In this document: positions 45,012 to 53,984 of the stretch, piece by piece
Layout of the letters: each line of letters opens with the position of its first letter
How positions within the stretch are numbered: the first letter of the stretch is position 1
DNA from: Nonomuraea sp. SYSU D8015
GTDB taxonomy: Bacteria > Actinomycetota > Actinomycetes > Streptosporangiales > Streptosporangiaceae
Reading direction: 5' to 3'
DNA length: 64,000 nt
NCBI RefSeq assembly: GCF_008065375.1
Contig: NZ_VJYI01000001.1
Span: 1,302,001-1,366,000 of the forward strand
Made by a program: the position numbers and the translations under genes
Notes under the pieces: model-generated
Seen by the model: only the letters and a program-made list of their open reading frames with translations
What the model was told of the DNA's origin: nothing
The model's database searches: none

Positions 45012-45860
45012 ATGGTGGGACAGGTCCTGTTGCTGGCCGCCGGGTTGCTCACGGCCCCCGCGCGTACCGACCTGTCGGTGATGACCTGGAACGTCTGCAC
45101 CGGCACCAACTCCGACTGCCCCTTCTACCGCGCCTCCGCCGTCGAGCTGGCGCAGAACATCGGCGCCTACGCGCTCAACCAGCCGATCAAGCCCGATGTG
45201 ATCTTCCTGCAGGAGTTCTGCACGGGCGCCACCGGCACGCTGGAGCACTGGCTGGAACAGCGCACCCGGCGGAACTGGACCATCGGCTCATGGGGCCTGG
45301 TCTCCCACGACGGCTCCCCGTACGCCTGCCACCCCGACCGCCTGGGCCGCCCGCGTGGCGCGCAGAGCATCGCCGTCGCGGTCGCGGGCGAGGCCGCCTT
45401 CGAGATCCATCCGCTGCCCGCGCCGCCCTGGTTCGTCAAGCGCGCCGTGCTCTGCGCGACCATCCCCGCCAGGAAGGTCCACGCCTGCGGCACCCACCTG
45501 TCCTCCGGCGCGCAGTACGACGACCGGCAGCCCGGCGCCCCCTACCGGACCAGGCAGATCAAGCGCCTGCTCGAGGTCGCGGCCAAGCCCGGGCATCGGG
45601 CCGTCCTCGGCGGCGACCTCAACGTCTCGCCGCCCGACGGCGGGTACGGCGGCGCCGCCGGGCGCCGCGCCGTCGCGGCGGTCTATCGGGCGTACCAGGA
45701 ATGCGACCAGCGAGGCACGCGCCGCACCGGCCGCTGGACCCGCGAGGGCAAGAAGCTCGACTACCTGTTCGCCCCGAAGGGCACGGTGCGGCGCTGCCAC
45801 GTCGAACGCCAGGTGACCCTGTCCGACCACAAGCCCGTCTACGTCAAGCTCGCCCTTTAG
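45012..45860 (+). CDS. Endonuclease/exonuclease/phosphatase family protein, probably secreted
   Basis: A 282-residue protein of the DNase I-like superfamily. A short hydrophobic N-terminus ([16 protein letters not shown]) looks like a signal peptide. Core motifs are VMTWNVC, FLQEFC with the metal Glu, [16 protein letters not shown] and the final SDHKPVYV with the catalytic Asp-His. Several Cys pairs (for example TNSDCPFY and ACHPDR) fit an exported, disulfide-bonded enzyme. The substrate may be DNA, phosphoinositide or sphingomyelin. It lies between pdxS and pdxT. Confidence 0.85.
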   Translation: MVGQVLLLAAGLLTAPARTDLSVMTWNVCTGTNSDCPFYRASAVELAQNIGAYALNQPIKPDVIFLQEFCTGATGTLEHWLEQRTRRNWTIGSWGLVSHDGSPYACHPDRLGRPRGAQSIAVAVAGEAAFEIHPLPAPPWFVKRAVLCATIPARKVHACGTHLSSGAQYDDRQPGAPYRTRQIKRLLEVAAKPGHRAVLGGDLNVSPPDGGYGGAAGRRAVAAVYRAYQECDQRGTRRTGRWTREGKKLDYLFAPKGTVRRCHVERQVTLSDHKPVYVKLAL

Positions 45861-45922
45861 GAAGATGCGGGGCCATCCTGGTGTTGAATTGTCGGAACCC
45901 GCACCCAACGGAAGGATCGACT

Positions 45923-46501
45923 GTGCCCACGATCGGTGTACTCGCTCTCCAGGGAGACGTGCGCGAGCACGCGCGCATGCTCCAGGAGGCAGGTGCGACG
46001 GCCGTCGCCGTACGCAGGCCCGCCGAGCTGGACGCGGTCGACGCCCTGGTCATCCCCGGCGGCGAATCGACCACCATGTGGAAGCTCGCCGAGACCTTCG
46101 ACATGCTCCAGCCGCTGCGGATGCGGGTCAAGGAGGGCATGCCCGCCTACGGCTCCTGCGCCGGCATGATCATGCTGGCCGACAGGATCGAGGACGGCAT
46201 CGCCGGCCAGCAGACGATCGGCGGCATCGACATGGTGGTCAGGCGCAACGCTTTCGGCCGCCAGGTCGACTCGTTCGAGGAGGATCTGGACTTCGCGGGC
46301 GAGCGGGTGCACACGGTGTTCATCCGCGCCCCCTGGGTCGAATCCGTCGGCGCCGACGTCGAAGTGCTGGGCCGGTGCGAGCCTGGCGATAGGATCGTCG
46401 CAGTCCGTCAAGGTCCGTTGCTCGCGACGTCGTTCCACCCCGAGCTGACCGGGGACACGCGCGTGCACCGTTACTTCGTAGACATGGTTAGGGAGCTCTA
46501 A
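45923..46501 (+). CDS. pdxT: Pyridoxal 5'-phosphate synthase glutaminase subunit
   Basis: A 192-residue class I glutamine amidotransferase that supplies ammonia to PdxS. The N-terminus [18 protein letters not shown], the nucleophile Cys79 in YGSCAGMI, and the SFHPEL segment with the catalytic His are all present. GTG start follows AAGGA at 7-8 nt. YebC begins 3 nt after its stop, so the two are co-transcribed. Confidence 0.96.
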   Translation: MPTIGVLALQGDVREHARMLQEAGATAVAVRRPAELDAVDALVIPGGESTTMWKLAETFDMLQPLRMRVKEGMPAYGSCAGMIMLADRIEDGIAGQQTIGGIDMVVRRNAFGRQVDSFEEDLDFAGERVHTVFIRAPWVESVGADVEVLGRCEPGDRIVAVRQGPLLATSFHPELTGDTRVHRYFVDMVREL

Positions 46502-46504
46502 GTA

Positions 46505-47260
46505 ATGTCCGGCCACTCCAAATGGGCGACGACGAAGCACAAGAAGGCCGCGCTCGACGCCAAGCGGGGCAAGCTGTTCGCCAAGCTCATCAAGAACATC
46601 GAAGTGGCGGCCCGGACCGGTGGCCCTGACCCGGACGCCAACCCCACCCTCTTCGACGCCATCTACAAGGCGAAGAAGAACTCCGTGCCCAACGACAACA
46701 TCGAGCGGGCCCGCAAGCGCGGCGGCGGCCTGGAGGCCGGCGGCGCCGAATACCAGACCATCATGTACGAGGGCTACGCGCCGGGCGGCGTCGCCGTGCT
46801 CATCGAGTGCCTCACCGACAACCGCAACCGCGCCGCCTCCGAGGTGCGCGTCGCGCTGACCCGCAACGGAGGCTCCCTGGCCGACCCCGGGTCCGTCTCC
46901 TACATGTTCAACCGCAAGGGCGTCGTGATCGTGCCCGCGAACGGGCTCGACGAGGACACCGTGCTCATGGCCGTGCTCGACGCGGGCGCCGAAGAGGTCA
47001 ACGACATGGGCGACTCCTTCGAGGTCGTCTGCGAGGCCGGTGACCTGGTGCCGGTGCGCAAGGCCCTGCAGGACGCCGGCATCGACTACGACTCCGCCGA
47101 GTCGAGCTTCCTGCCGACGTTGAGCGTGCCGCTCGACGAGGAGGGCGCCAAGAAGGTGTTCCGCCTCATCGAGGCGCTGGAGGACAGCGACGACGTGCAG
47201 AACGTCTACGCGAACTTCGACGTCAGCGACGCCGTCCTGGAGCGCCTCGGCGCGGAGTAG
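46505..47260 (+). CDS. YebC/PmpR family regulatory protein
   Basis: A 251-residue YebC family protein, beginning [23 protein letters not shown] and continuing through [12 protein letters not shown] and [18 protein letters not shown]. Family members act as DNA-binding regulators or, as shown for some, help ribosomes through proline stretches. Start ATG 46505 has AGGGAG about 10 nt upstream, overlapping the pdxT end. Linkage to pdxT and ruvC is conserved in actinomycetes. Confidence 0.95.
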   Translation: MSGHSKWATTKHKKAALDAKRGKLFAKLIKNIEVAARTGGPDPDANPTLFDAIYKAKKNSVPNDNIERARKRGGGLEAGGAEYQTIMYEGYAPGGVAVLIECLTDNRNRAASEVRVALTRNGGSLADPGSVSYMFNRKGVVIVPANGLDEDTVLMAVLDAGAEEVNDMGDSFEVVCEAGDLVPVRKALQDAGIDYDSAESSFLPTLSVPLDEEGAKKVFRLIEALEDSDDVQNVYANFDVSDAVLERLGAE

Positions 47261-47279
47261 GCTTTCCCGCCTCCCTGAC

Positions 47280-47306
47280 CGAGGGCTCGGTTCCGCCGGG
47301 CCCTCG
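47280..47306 (+). terminator. Hairpin terminator after YebC gene
   Basis: CGAGGGC and CGG (47280-47290) pair with CCG and GCCCTCG (47296-47306) around TTCCG, with one internal mismatch. It begins 20 nt after the stop. Confidence 0.6.
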
Positions 47307-47377
47307 CTCGCGCGTATCCGCAGTACACGCGGTTTCCACGTGCGAGAGGGCCCGTTGGCGGCGTAGGGTCGGGCGAC

Positions 47378-49276
47378 GTGACTTCCCCCAACCCACCACA
47401 AGCGTCCTTCCGGGCGATCGGCTGGCTGCTGGTCCTGCCGGCCTTCCTCGGCGCCCTCATCACGCTGGTGCTGCCGACGGCGCAGACGATCTGGCTCAGC
47501 TTCCAGAGCGGCGGCGTCCTGAGGGAGATCGAGTACGCCGGACTGGCCAACTACGACGAGCTGCTGAGGGAAGGCGAGATCTTCCCGGCGCTGATGGTGA
47601 CGCTCTCGCTGATCATCGTGCCGCTGCTCGTGGCCGTGCTGGTGGCGCCGCTGCTGGCGCTGGCCCTCGACCGGGCGGGCACCTGGCCGCGGCGGGCGGG
47701 ACGGATCGTGACGTCCCTGGCGATCGTCACGTTCTCGCCGGTGGGGGTGGCGACGGCCTGGTTCCAAGGGGTTTCCCCGGAGGCGTCCGGCCTGCTCGCG
47801 CTGGCCCACGGGCTGCGTGACCCGGTCACGGCGCCTGCGGCGCTGCAGCTGATCATCGCCGCGGCCACGTTCGGCGTGGTGTGCGCACTGGGGGTCCTCG
47901 CGTACCTGCCCGCCCTGCGCGGCGGCACGCCCCTGCCCGCCATGATCGTAGTCGGCGTGCTCATGGCGATCGCCGTGGTCGCCGTGGGGTTGCAGACCTT
48001 CTCGATCGGGTTCGTGCTCACCCGGGGCGGGCCGAACGGATCCACACAGACGCTCATGGGGCTCCAGTACCAGCTCGCCTTCATCGAGGTCGAGCTGGGC
48101 GCCGGGGCGTCCGTGGCGACGCTCGTGGGGGTGCTCCTGGGCGTGCTGGGCCTTGTCGCGACCGCCGTCGCCGTGGCCTTCCGCACCCGCATCACCCTCA
48201 TCCCCACCGCCGGCGCCCTCGCGCCGGGCGCCTCGGCCACCGGCGGACCTCCCGTTTCAGAGGCGCACGCTCCCGGGCCGCACGCTCCGGGGCCGCACGC
48301 TCCGGGGACGCCGCTCTCCGCTCCTCCGGCCGGCGGGCCGCCGCTCTTCTCCCCGCCTCCTCCGACCGGCCCTCCCACCGGCCCTCCTGCCGGGCCGCCC
48401 GGGGGCCCTCCCGCCGGGTCGTCCGGCGGCCCAGTCGCCGGTTCTCCTCTTGCCGGGCCGCCCACCGGAGGGCCCCCCGCCGCCGGATCCTCCGGTGCCG
48501 CGCCCACGCCGCCCTCCAGCCGCCCTGTGAAGACCGCCGGTGTGGTCGTCGGGGTGTCGGCGCTGGTGCTCTTCGTGGCCGTGGGCGTCGTGCTGACCTG
48601 GCCCTGGATCTCCGGTGCGTCGGCCTCGCCGGACAGCCCCGCCGGGGGGTTGCAGGCGCAGGTCAACACCTGGGTGCCCGCCATCGCCGGAGCGCTGGTC
48701 TCGGTCGGCGTCGCGTACCTCGCCGCACTCGGCATCGGCGGCCTGCGCCCCCTCGGCCGTGGGAGCGACTGGCTGCTGCTGGTGTTCGCGCCCTGGCTGT
48801 TCGTCGGCACCGGCCCCCTCGGCGTCGCCAACTGGCAGAACGTGTACAACCTCGGCCTGCTCAACAGCTTCCTCGCGCTGGTCCCGCCGCTCCTCGTGAG
48901 CGTGCCCGCCCTGCTCGTGCTCACCCTGCTGTGCAGGGGACTGGCCGAGCGCAACGACAGGGATTTCTTCGGCGGCGTCGTCCTGCCCTCGCTGCCCATG
49001 GCGGGCATCCTGACCGGGGCCGTCGCGCTGCTCAACGCCCAGGACCTGCTCTGGCCGCTGCTCGTCGCCGTGAAGCCCGCCCTGCACACGGCCCCCGTCG
49101 CCCAGGTGAACCAGCTCAGCCGGTTCGGCGCTCCCGGCTCGCTCGACGTCGGCGCCGCCACGCCGCTGCTCGTGATCGTCGTCGCGCTGCTGGCCGCCGT
49201 CGCCGCCCAGCTGTTCTACCTCGACAGGCTCGCCCTCTCGACAAACGATTCGCGTTCGCGTCCCCCGGCTGCGTAA
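47378..49276 (+). CDS. Fused ABC sugar-permease-like protein (MalF-like plus MalG-like halves)
   Basis: A 632-residue membrane protein. Residues 10-270 resemble MalF/UgpA-type permeases (LPTAQTIWLSF, AGLANYDELL, QTFSIGFVLTRGGPNGSTQT). A Pro/Gly/Ala-rich linker (about 278-385) follows. Residues 388-620 resemble a shortened MalG/UgpE-type permease (FFGGVVLPSLPMAGILTGA, AQDLLWPLLVA). The EAA loop that docks the ATPase is missing from the first half and poor in the second. No binding protein or ATPase gene is nearby. It may be a degenerate transporter or a repurposed membrane protein. A TAGGGT hexamer 9 nt before the GTG suggests leaderless expression. Confidence 0.75.
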   Translation: MTSPNPPQASFRAIGWLLVLPAFLGALITLVLPTAQTIWLSFQSGGVLREIEYAGLANYDELLREGEIFPALMVTLSLIIVPLLVAVLVAPLLALALDRAGTWPRRAGRIVTSLAIVTFSPVGVATAWFQGVSPEASGLLALAHGLRDPVTAPAALQLIIAAATFGVVCALGVLAYLPALRGGTPLPAMIVVGVLMAIAVVAVGLQTFSIGFVLTRGGPNGSTQTLMGLQYQLAFIEVELGAGASVATLVGVLLGVLGLVATAVAVAFRTRITLIPTAGALAPGASATGGPPVSEAHAPGPHAPGPHAPGTPLSAPPAGGPPLFSPPPPTGPPTGPPAGPPGGPPAGSSGGPVAGSPLAGPPTGGPPAAGSSGAAPTPPSSRPVKTAGVVVGVSALVLFVAVGVVLTWPWISGASASPDSPAGGLQAQVNTWVPAIAGALVSVGVAYLAALGIGGLRPLGRGSDWLLLVFAPWLFVGTGPLGVANWQNVYNLGLLNSFLALVPPLLVSVPALLVLTLLCRGLAERNDRDFFGGVVLPSLPMAGILTGAVALLNAQDLLWPLLVAVKPALHTAPVAQVNQLSRFGAPGSLDVGAATPLLVIVVALLAAVAAQLFYLDRLALSTNDSRSRPPAA

Positions 49277-49279
49277 GTT
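49274..49279 (+). promoter_or_regulatory. Putative -10 element of leaderless promoter
   Basis: TAAGTT overlaps the stop codon of the permease-like gene and lies 8 nt before the GTG at 49288. No ribosome binding site is seen there. Confidence 0.3.
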
Positions 49280-49287
49280 GGTCCGCT

Positions 49288-50442
49288 GTGGAAATTCGCG
49301 ATGTGACCCCCGACGACCTCGACGCCGTCCTCGACCTGCGCAAGCGCTCGTTCGGACCGACCTCCGCGTCGGAGAGGGACAGATGGCGACGCGCGGTGAC
49401 GCCGGTGCTCGGTGAAGGACGCTACCTGGGCGTGTTCGAGGGCACCAGGCTCGCCGCGGCCGCCCGGCTGCGGTCGCTCACGCAGTGGTGGCACGGCAGG
49501 CCGCAGCCGATGGCCGGGATCGCGGGCGTCACCGTCAACCCCGAGGACCGCGGCCGCGGCGTCGGCACGCGGCTCATGCGCGCGGTCGTCGACCGGGCCG
49601 CGGCGCTCGGCGACGCGGTTTCCACGCTCTACCCGGCGACCACCCCCATCTACCGGGGCGTCGGCTACGAGCACGCCGGAGCCCAGCACAACGTGCGGCT
49701 CCCGGCCGAGGCCCTGCGCGGGATCCGCCCGTCCGGGCAGGTCAAGCTGCGCAGGATGGGCCCGGACGACGCGGCCGAGCTGATCTCCGTGCTGCACCGC
49801 GTGTACGCGGCCACCCGGGTGAGCGGCCCCGTCTCGTGGGACGAGCGCACCTGGAGCCTGTGGCTGGAGGCGGAGGACGACTTCCTCTACCTCGCCGACG
49901 ACGGCTTCGTGATCTACCGGTGGAAGGGCGACGACATCCTGGTCGACAGCCTCGTCGCCGGTTCGGCGGAGACGGCGAGGGCGCTGTGGACCTTGGTGGG
50001 CAGCGCGTCCTCGATCGCCCAGCACGTCATCGCCCCCGTGGCGCCCGACGACCCGGTGCTGTGGCTGCTGCGGGAGCGCGGCAAGGAGCAGGTCAAGCAG
50101 GTCCGGTGGATGCTCAGGGTGCTCGACGTGGCCGCCGCGGTCGAGCGCAGGGGCTACCCGGTGCCGGCGACCTGCGAGGCCGTCATCACCGTGGAAGACC
50201 CGCTGCTGGGCGGCGGCACGTGGCGGCTGGAGATCTCGGGCGGCTCGGGTGCGGCCGTCCCGGTCGCCGAGGGCGCGGGGGCGTCCGGCGCCGTGCTCAC
50301 CGCCAATGGCCTGGCCGCCCTGTACAGCGGCATCCCGACCGCCACCCTCCGCCTCGCCGGTCTCATGTCCGGCGACGTCCGGTACGACGAGGCCCTCGAC
50401 ATGGCCTTCGCCGCCCGGCCGTACATGCTGGAGTACTTCTGA
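49288..50442 (+). CDS. Eis-like GNAT N-acetyltransferase
   Basis: A 384-residue protein with the layout of mycobacterial Eis: an N-terminal GNAT domain (acetyl-CoA loop RGRGVG, 88-93), a second degenerate GNAT domain, and a C-terminal sterol-carrier-like domain. Eis uses a Tyr as acid and the C-terminal carboxylate as base; here Tyr122 (IYRGVGYE) and a terminal Phe (YMLEYF) match that pattern. Eis proteins acetylate aminoglycosides and polyamines or protein lysines. The GTG start lacks a ribosome binding site but has a -10-like hexamer before it. Confidence 0.88.
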   Translation: MEIRDVTPDDLDAVLDLRKRSFGPTSASERDRWRRAVTPVLGEGRYLGVFEGTRLAAAARLRSLTQWWHGRPQPMAGIAGVTVNPEDRGRGVGTRLMRAVVDRAAALGDAVSTLYPATTPIYRGVGYEHAGAQHNVRLPAEALRGIRPSGQVKLRRMGPDDAAELISVLHRVYAATRVSGPVSWDERTWSLWLEAEDDFLYLADDGFVIYRWKGDDILVDSLVAGSAETARALWTLVGSASSIAQHVIAPVAPDDPVLWLLRERGKEQVKQVRWMLRVLDVAAAVERRGYPVPATCEAVITVEDPLLGGGTWRLEISGGSGAAVPVAEGAGASGAVLTANGLAALYSGIPTATLRLAGLMSGDVRYDEALDMAFAARPYMLEYF

Positions 50443-50665
50443 CCGGGTGATCGCGGTGTAGCTTTCTGTCGCAGCGGGACGGCGTCCGGCGGTGGCCCGG
50501 AAGTCGCACTCCCTGCAGGAGCGCGGAGTCCGCGGATCTCAGCCACGGTCCGCCCTGGCCTGCCTGACGGACGCGTCAGATCGCGGGAGACACTTGTCCC
50601 GTCCGGAGACGAGCCTGCCGCGAGAGGGCCGGGCGTTTCACGATGCGCGGCCACCTCCGTCACGG

Positions 50666-50671
50666 TAGAGT
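50666..50671 (+). promoter_or_regulatory. Putative -10 element of ruvCAB promoter
   Basis: TAGAGT lies 6 nt before the LexA-type palindrome and 46 nt before the ruvC start. The -35 region is not recognisable. A LexA dimer on the palindrome would cover the transcript start. Confidence 0.45.
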
Positions 50672-50676
50672 CTCGT

Positions 50677-50694
50677 GCCGAACAGATGTTCGGC
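50677..50694 (+). promoter_or_regulatory. LexA-type SOS box upstream of ruvCAB
   Basis: The 18-bp sequence GCCGAACAGATGTTCGGC is a palindrome around a 4-nt centre. Its core CGAAC-N4-GTTCG matches the actinobacterial LexA consensus TCGAAC-N4-GTTCGA except at the two outer bases. It lies just after the putative -10 and 23 nt before the ruvC start. Confidence 0.8.
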
Positions 50695-50717
50695 AGTGTG
50701 TGCGGGAGGGTGAGCCG

Positions 50718-51248
50718 GTGCGGGTGATGGGCGTCGACCCGGGGTTGACCCGGTGCGGCCTGGGAGCCGTCGAGGGGCGTCCTGGCGCGCCGCTGACGCT
50801 GGTGGCCGTCGGGGTGGTCCGCACCGGCGCGGAGGAGGAGCTCGGCGCCCGCCTCGTCGGCATCGAGGCCGGGATCGAGCGGTGGCTCGACGAGGTGCGG
50901 CCCGACGCGGTCGCGGTCGAGCGGGTCTTCAGTCAGCACAACGTACGCACCGTCATGGGCACCGCCCAGGCGGCCGGCATCGCCGTGCTGTGCGCGGCCA
51001 GGCGCGGGCTGCCCGTGGCGCTGCACACGCCGTCGGAGGTCAAGGCCGCCATCACCGGCAGCGGCACCGCCGACAAGAAGCAGATCGGCGCCATGGTCAC
51101 CCGCCTGCTCCGCCTTTCCGAGATGCCCAAGCCCGCCGACGCCGCCGACGCGCTCGCCCTGGCCATCTGCCACGTGTGGCGCGGCGGCGCCCAGAGCCGT
51201 CTCGCCGAGGCCCTGGCCAAGGCCACACGAAAGGACACCAGGCTGTGA
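50718..51248 (+). CDS. ruvC: Crossover junction endodeoxyribonuclease RuvC
   Basis: A 176-residue Holliday-junction resolvase. Catalytic acids are Asp7 (GVDPGL), Glu68 (VAVERVF), Asp141 and Asp144 (PADAADALA), as in E. coli RuvC. It cuts four-way junctions processed by RuvAB. GTG 50718 has GGGAGGG at 6-7 nt. The stop overlaps the ruvA start by 4 nt (GTGA). Confidence 0.97.
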   Translation: MRVMGVDPGLTRCGLGAVEGRPGAPLTLVAVGVVRTGAEEELGARLVGIEAGIERWLDEVRPDAVAVERVFSQHNVRTVMGTAQAAGIAVLCAARRGLPVALHTPSEVKAAITGSGTADKKQIGAMVTRLLRLSEMPKPADAADALALAICHVWRGGAQSRLAEALAKATRKDTRL

Positions 51249-51865
51249 TCGCGTCAGTCGCGGGAAAGGTCGCGGCCATCGCCCCGGACGCGGCCGTCAT
51301 CGAGGTCGGCGGCGTCGGCATCCTCACCCACTGCACCCCGGGCACGCTCGCCACGCTCCGCGTCGGCGAGACGGCCCGCCTGGCGACCTCGCTGGTGGTG
51401 CGCGAGGAGTCGCTCACCCTCTACGGCTTCGCCGCCGACGACGAACGCGTGGTGTTCGAGCTGCTGCAGACCGCCAGCGGCGTCGGCCCTAAGCTGGCCC
51501 TCGCCATGCTGGCCGTCCACACCCCCAACGCGCTCCGGGTCGCCGTGGCGAGCGCCGACCTCAAGGCCCTCACGCAAGTGCCGGGCATCGGCCAGAAGGG
51601 GGCGCAGCGCATCGTGCTGGAGCTCAAGGACCGGCTCGGCACGCCCGAGGAGGCCGTCAACGCCGCGCTCAAGGGGGAGCGCCGGGTGGCGGTGTGGCGG
51701 GAGCAGGTCCACTCGGGGCTGGTGGGGCTGGGCTATTCCAGCAAGGACGCCGACGAGGCGATCGCGGTGGTGGAGCCCGACGCCGACGCGGAGCTCGCCG
51801 CCGGTCGCCAGCCCCAGGTCGCCGCCCTCCTCAAGGCCGCACTCCGCGCCCTGAGCGTCCGATGA
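51245..51865 (+). CDS. ruvA: Holliday junction branch migration protein RuvA
   Basis: A 206-residue RuvA. An N-terminal OB-fold ([22 protein letters not shown]) is followed by two helix-hairpin-helix motifs ([14 protein letters not shown] and [16 protein letters not shown]) and a C-terminal RuvB-binding helical domain ([15 protein letters not shown]). It binds four-way junctions and loads RuvB. Its TGA overlaps an ATG that opens a repeat-containing frame before ruvB. Confidence 0.97.
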   Translation: MIASVAGKVAAIAPDAAVIEVGGVGILTHCTPGTLATLRVGETARLATSLVVREESLTLYGFAADDERVVFELLQTASGVGPKLALAMLAVHTPNALRVAVASADLKALTQVPGIGQKGAQRIVLELKDRLGTPEEAVNAALKGERRVAVWREQVHSGLVGLGYSSKDADEAIAVVEPDADAELAAGRQPQVAALLKAALRALSVR

Positions 51866-52308
51866 CCCCGCCCCGCACCCCCGCCCACGCCCTGGACCGC
51901 CTCGCCGCCGGCCATCCCGCTCTGGGTCACCCGGCTGCCGATCATCCCGCTCCTGGCCATCCCGCTCTGGGCCACGTGGCTGCCGGTCATCGCGTTCTCG
52001 GTCATCGCGCTCTCGGTCACGCGGCTGCCGGTCATCGCGCTCCCGGTCACTCCGCCCTCGCTCACACCGCCGCCGGTCACTTCGTCTTCGGGCCTTCCGG
52101 TCCGAGCCCCGCACACCGGAGGGACGCCGCGGTCCGGCGGCGCGATGACCGTCGCCCGCGCCCGTGTCGTCGCCCCATGGTGACGGCTGAGGGCCGTACG
52201 GTGAGAAGTCCGGACCCTGGGGTGCGGGTCTGGTGCCGGCAGTCGGAGGCGCCGTGCGGCGTCGGCGTGGCGTCCAGTGTGGTGGCCGTGGTGGTGTGGT
52301 TCCGGTGA
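51862..52308 (+). CDS. Doubtful open frame with GHxAx pentapeptide repeats
   Basis: A 148-codon frame whose ATG overlaps the ruvA stop (ATGA) and whose TGA lies within the ruvB ribosome binding site. Residues 17-76 are twelve pentapeptides of the pattern G-H-x-A-L/A/P. Codon use is unlike true genes here: third positions are often T (GGT, CAT, GCT). However, the Gly and His codons vary only at the silent third base, which hints at selection on protein. The last 70 residues are Arg-rich and then hydrophobic, with no recognised domain. Coding is therefore possible but not shown. Confidence 0.3.
   Translation: MTPPRTPAHALDRLAAGHPALGHPAADHPAPGHPALGHVAAGHRVLGHRALGHAAAGHRAPGHSALAHTAAGHFVFGPSGPSPAHRRDAAVRRRDDRRPRPCRRPMVTAEGRTVRSPDPGVRVWCRQSEAPCGVGVASSVVAVVVWFR
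51910..52089. repeat. Twelve tandem 15-bp repeats between ruvA and ruvB
   Basis: Twelve consecutive units of exactly 15 bp follow the pattern GGYCAYnnnGYYnnn, for example GGCCATCCCGCTCTG and GGTCATCGCGCTCTC. Positions one, two, four, five and ten are almost invariant. There are no indels over 180 bp. Confidence 0.9.
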
Positions 52309-52323
52309 GGAGGTGTGGTCGGC

Positions 52324-53355
52324 GTGGGGTTTGAGCGGGAGCTCGTGTCGCCCGATGCGGCAGGGGACGAGCTGCAGATCGAGGCGGCGCTGCGGCCCAA
52401 GCGGCTGGGCGAGTTCATCGGGCAGGGCCGCGTGCGCGAGCAGCTGTCGCTGGTGCTGGAGAGCGCGCTGCGCCGCCGCCGCCCGCCCGACCACGTGCTG
52501 ATGAGCGGCTCCCCGGGACTCGGCAAGACCACCCTGGCCATGATCATAGCGGCCGAGCTGAACGCCCCGCTCCGCATCACCTCGGGCCCCGCGATCGAGC
52601 GGGCCGGCGACCTCGCGGCCATCCTGTCCACGCTGGCCGAGGGCGAGGTGCTGTTCATCGACGAGATCCACCGGATGGCCAGGCCCGCCGAGGAGATGCT
52701 CTACATGGCGATGGAGGACTTCCGGGTCGACATCGTCGTCGGCAAGGGCCCGGGCGCCACCGCCATCCCCCTCGACATCGCCCCGTTCACCCTGGTCGGC
52801 GCCACCACGCGGGCCGGGCTGCTGCCTGCGCCGCTGCGCGACAGGTTCGGTTTCACCGCGCACATGGACTTCTACGAGGTGAGCGAGCTGGAGCAGGTGC
52901 TCTACCGCTCGGCCAGGCTGCTCGGCGTCGACCTCCCCGCCGAGGGCGCCCACGAGATCGCCAGGCGGTCGCGCGGCACGCCCCGCATCGCCAACCGCCT
53001 GCTGAGACGCGTACGCGACTTCGCCGACGTGCGCGCCGACGGCGTGATCAACCGCGACATCGCCTCCGCAGCGCTCAACCTGTACGAGGTGGACGCCGAA
53101 GGGCTCGACCGGCTCGACCGGGCGGTGCTCGGCGTGCTGCTGAAGAAGTTCGGCGGCGGCCCTGTCGGCCTGTCCACGCTGGCCGTGGCCGTGGGGGAGG
53201 AGCCGGAGACGGTCGAGGTGGTGGCCGAGCCGTTCCTCGTCCGCCAGGGTTTACTGGCCAGGACGCCCCGCGGCCGGGTCGCCACGGCCGCGGCGTGGAT
53301 CCACCTCGGAATGACCCCGCCGCCGGACGCGTTCGGAGCCGCGAATTTCGACTGA
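52324..53355 (+). CDS. ruvB: Holliday junction branch migration ATPase RuvB
   Basis: A 343-residue AAA+ motor that drives branch migration with RuvA. Walker A is [10 protein letters not shown], Walker [10 protein letters not shown], sensor 1 [10 protein letters not shown], the arginine-finger region LRDRFGF, and a winged helix ends the protein. GTG 52324 stands 10 nt after GAGGAGG; GTG 52315 is only 1 nt after it and is less likely. The gene is 458 nt from ruvA, an unusually wide gap for this operon. Confidence 0.96.
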   Translation: MGFERELVSPDAAGDELQIEAALRPKRLGEFIGQGRVREQLSLVLESALRRRRPPDHVLMSGSPGLGKTTLAMIIAAELNAPLRITSGPAIERAGDLAAILSTLAEGEVLFIDEIHRMARPAEEMLYMAMEDFRVDIVVGKGPGATAIPLDIAPFTLVGATTRAGLLPAPLRDRFGFTAHMDFYEVSELEQVLYRSARLLGVDLPAEGAHEIARRSRGTPRIANRLLRRVRDFADVRADGVINRDIASAALNLYEVDAEGLDRLDRAVLGVLLKKFGGGPVGLSTLAVAVGEEPETVEVVAEPFLVRQGLLARTPRGRVATAAAWIHLGMTPPPDAFGAANFD

Positions 53356-53417
53356 TTACAGATCGGTTGCAACCATTTCAAATCGGGAACTTCCCCGCGC
53401 GCCGAAACGCTGCCTCG

Positions 53418-53447
53418 TTGCCGCGTTTCGCAACAAGCGCCTACACT
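53418..53447 (+). promoter_or_regulatory. Putative promoter of yajC-secD-secF
   Basis: TTGCCG (53418-53423) and TACACT (53442-53447) are 18 nt apart, a fair housekeeping-type promoter. It lies 120 nt before the yajC start. Confidence 0.5.
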
Positions 53448-53566
53448 CCGTGGCTTGGCTGGCTGTGTAGGCTGACGGGCTGAGCGGCGCGGCCCGACGC
53501 AACGCATGGAATTTCCGGCGCGAGGCCGGTGTCAACTTCTTGTACGACAATGGAAGGTCACCCCAA

Positions 53567-53941
53567 ATGGACCAACTCATGAGCATCCTGCCGCTGATCC
53601 TGCTGGTGGTGGTGTTCTACTTCCTGTTGATCCGCCCTCAGCGCAAGCGCCAGCAAGAGGCGGTCCAGATGCAGAACTCCCTGACGCCCGGCACCCGCGT
53701 CATGACGACGACGGGCCTGTTCGGCACCGTGACCGCGGTGGACAATGAGGACGTCATCCTCGAAGTCGCGCCCGGGATCGAGACCCGCTGGGTGAAGGCC
53801 GCGATCGGCCGCGTCGTCGCACCTGGCGACGCCCCGGCGGCTTACGAGCCGGACGCCGACGAGGCGGGGGAGGGCAAGAACGAGTCCGAGGCCACCGTGG
53901 ATCGCAACGACGGCCAGGACTCCGGCACCAAGCAGTCCTGA
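53567..53941 (+). CDS. yajC: Preprotein translocase subunit YajC
   Basis: A 124-residue membrane protein with one N-terminal helix (LMSILPLILLVVVFYFLLI) and the typical RPQRKRQQ segment, then a small cytoplasmic beta domain (TPGTRVMTTTGLFGTVTAVDNE). A hydrophilic acidic tail follows. YajC joins SecDF at the SecYEG translocon. ATG 53567 has GGAAGG at 9 nt; a longer reading from 53540 lacks support. First gene of the yajC-secD-secF unit. Confidence 0.95.
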   Translation: MDQLMSILPLILLVVVFYFLLIRPQRKRQQEAVQMQNSLTPGTRVMTTTGLFGTVTAVDNEDVILEVAPGIETRWVKAAIGRVVAPGDAPAAYEPDADEAGEGKNESEATVDRNDGQDSGTKQS

Positions 53942-53984
53942 CTAAGCTCTGCGACAAACCTCTATCCGAAAGAACTGACGACCA

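Noticed and set aside
51910..52089. CRISPR array
   Set aside because: The 15-bp units are contiguous without spacers and no cas genes are present.
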